64,000 nucleotides of DNA. Source: an uncultured Eubacteriales bacterium (GTDB lineage: Bacteria; Bacillota; Clostridia; Tissierellales; Peptoniphilaceae). This document shows positions 63,896 to 64,000 of the stretch, one piece after another. The stretch's first letter is position 1. Every line of letters starts with the position of its first letter. Made by a program: the position numbers and the translations under genes. The notes under the pieces are model-generated. The model saw only the letters and a program-made list of their open reading frames with translations. It had not been told where the DNA came from and did no database searches. The DNA is taken from assembly GCA_900539725.1 (NCBI GenBank), contig UQDI01000005.1, positions 17,559-81,558 on the forward strand, in the 5' to 3' direction.

Positions 63896-64000
63896 CAGAC
63901 TGTTGACAAAGTAGGCATATTTTTTAAAAATTATGCCTACTTTTTTTGCTTAAAACCTCTTAAAATACACATTTGTTGGGTATATATAAGACATAGAAGG
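63896..64000 (+). mobile_element. End of a probable insertion sequence (continues beyond the window)
   Basis: From about 63896 the CapA similarity stops. The sequence then contains TGTTGACAAA and a 12-bp inverted repeat (AAAGTAGGCATA 63908-63919, TATGCCTACTTT 63932-63943) followed by seven T. A promoter-like GGGTATATATAAG (63978-63990) and an AGAAGG ribosome-binding-like string at the very end come next. An inward terminator followed by a transposase promoter is typical of insertion-sequence ends. No transposase is visible yet, so the family cannot be named. Confidence 0.5.
63908..63947 (+). terminator. Terminator inside the insertion-sequence end
   Basis: Perfect 12-bp stem (63908-63919 with 63932-63943), AT-rich 12-base loop, followed by a run of T to 63947. 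It would block transcription entering the element from the capA side. Confidence 0.75.

Noticed and set aside
1..64000. CRISPR arrays, rRNA and tRNA genes
   Set aside because: No regularly spaced repeats and no cloverleaf or rRNA signature were found on reading both strands, though a search program would be more sensitive.

Overview
The window looks like chromosomal DNA from a low-GC, anaerobic, Gram-positive bacterium. The best fit is a member of the Tissierellia (Peptoniphilaceae-like). This rests on AT-rich codon use with purine-rich coding strands, an IspH-ribosomal protein S1 fusion, PolC, RNase Y, ScpA/ScpB, a non-mevalonate isoprenoid pathway (IspG, IspH), a rubredoxin and the lack of any sporulation gene. 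The assignment is an inference. No tRNA, rRNA, prophage or CRISPR array is visible. The only mobile DNA is the end of a probable insertion sequence at the right edge.

Layout. Positions 1-2.5 kb hold a BlaI/MecI-type repressor, an M56 (BlaR1-like) membrane protease and a lipoprotein. At 2.6-4.4 kb, on the minus strand, are a CofE-like ligase and 5-formyl-THF cyclo-ligase. From 4.4 to 29.9 kb nearly everything is on the plus strand. In order these are ftsE-ftsX, an EnvC/PcsB-like hydrolase, a CtpA protease, YdbC, a lipoprotein, uvrB-uvrA, a TPM protein with LemA, tig-clpP-clpX, lon-engB, an RsbW-like ATPase diverging from a rubredoxin, typA-cls, rny and a Xer-type tyrosine recombinase. From 29.96 kb to the end everything is on the minus strand. 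Read right to left, this side holds rpsB-tsf-pyrH-frr-uppS-cdsA-rseP-ispG-polC, a large structured noncoding RNA, and a tightly overlapping run of fifteen genes. The run goes from an OapA-like membrane protein, tlyA and recN through pdp, scpA/B, rluB and cmk to ispH-rpsA. The block ends with miaB-mutS-mutL-miaA-ynbB.

The most interesting element is the roughly 570-nt RNA at 51963-52533 (minus). It has a consensus promoter, a 6-bp stem joining its two ends and an intrinsic terminator. It lies directly upstream of a four-helix membrane protein gene followed by tlyA and recN, which is the known neighbourhood of OLE RNA and its partner OapA. I call it a probable short OLE RNA. The membrane protein appears to start at a rare ATT codon.

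Two other patterns deserve attention. First, the two blocks of genes converge at about 29.94 kb, and a 28-bp near-palindrome (28891-28918) with the 11-6-11 geometry of a dif site lies just upstream of the Xer recombinase gene. This suggests a replication-terminus region. Second, four intergenic sites share an nnTTA(A/C)-N14-GGGTATA pattern that resembles sigma-B-type promoters. They lie upstream of the TPM/LemA pair, the RsbW-like gene, the rubredoxin and the terminal insertion sequence.

Functionally the window combines cell division and envelope remodelling (FtsEX, peptidoglycan hydrolase, CtpA, RseP, CdsA, UppS), protein quality control (trigger factor, ClpXP, Lon), DNA repair (UvrAB, MutSL, RecN) and chromosome processing (ScpAB, Xer, PolC). 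It also carries translation and RNA modification genes (S2, EF-Ts, S1, MiaA, MiaB, TlyA, MnmM, RluB).
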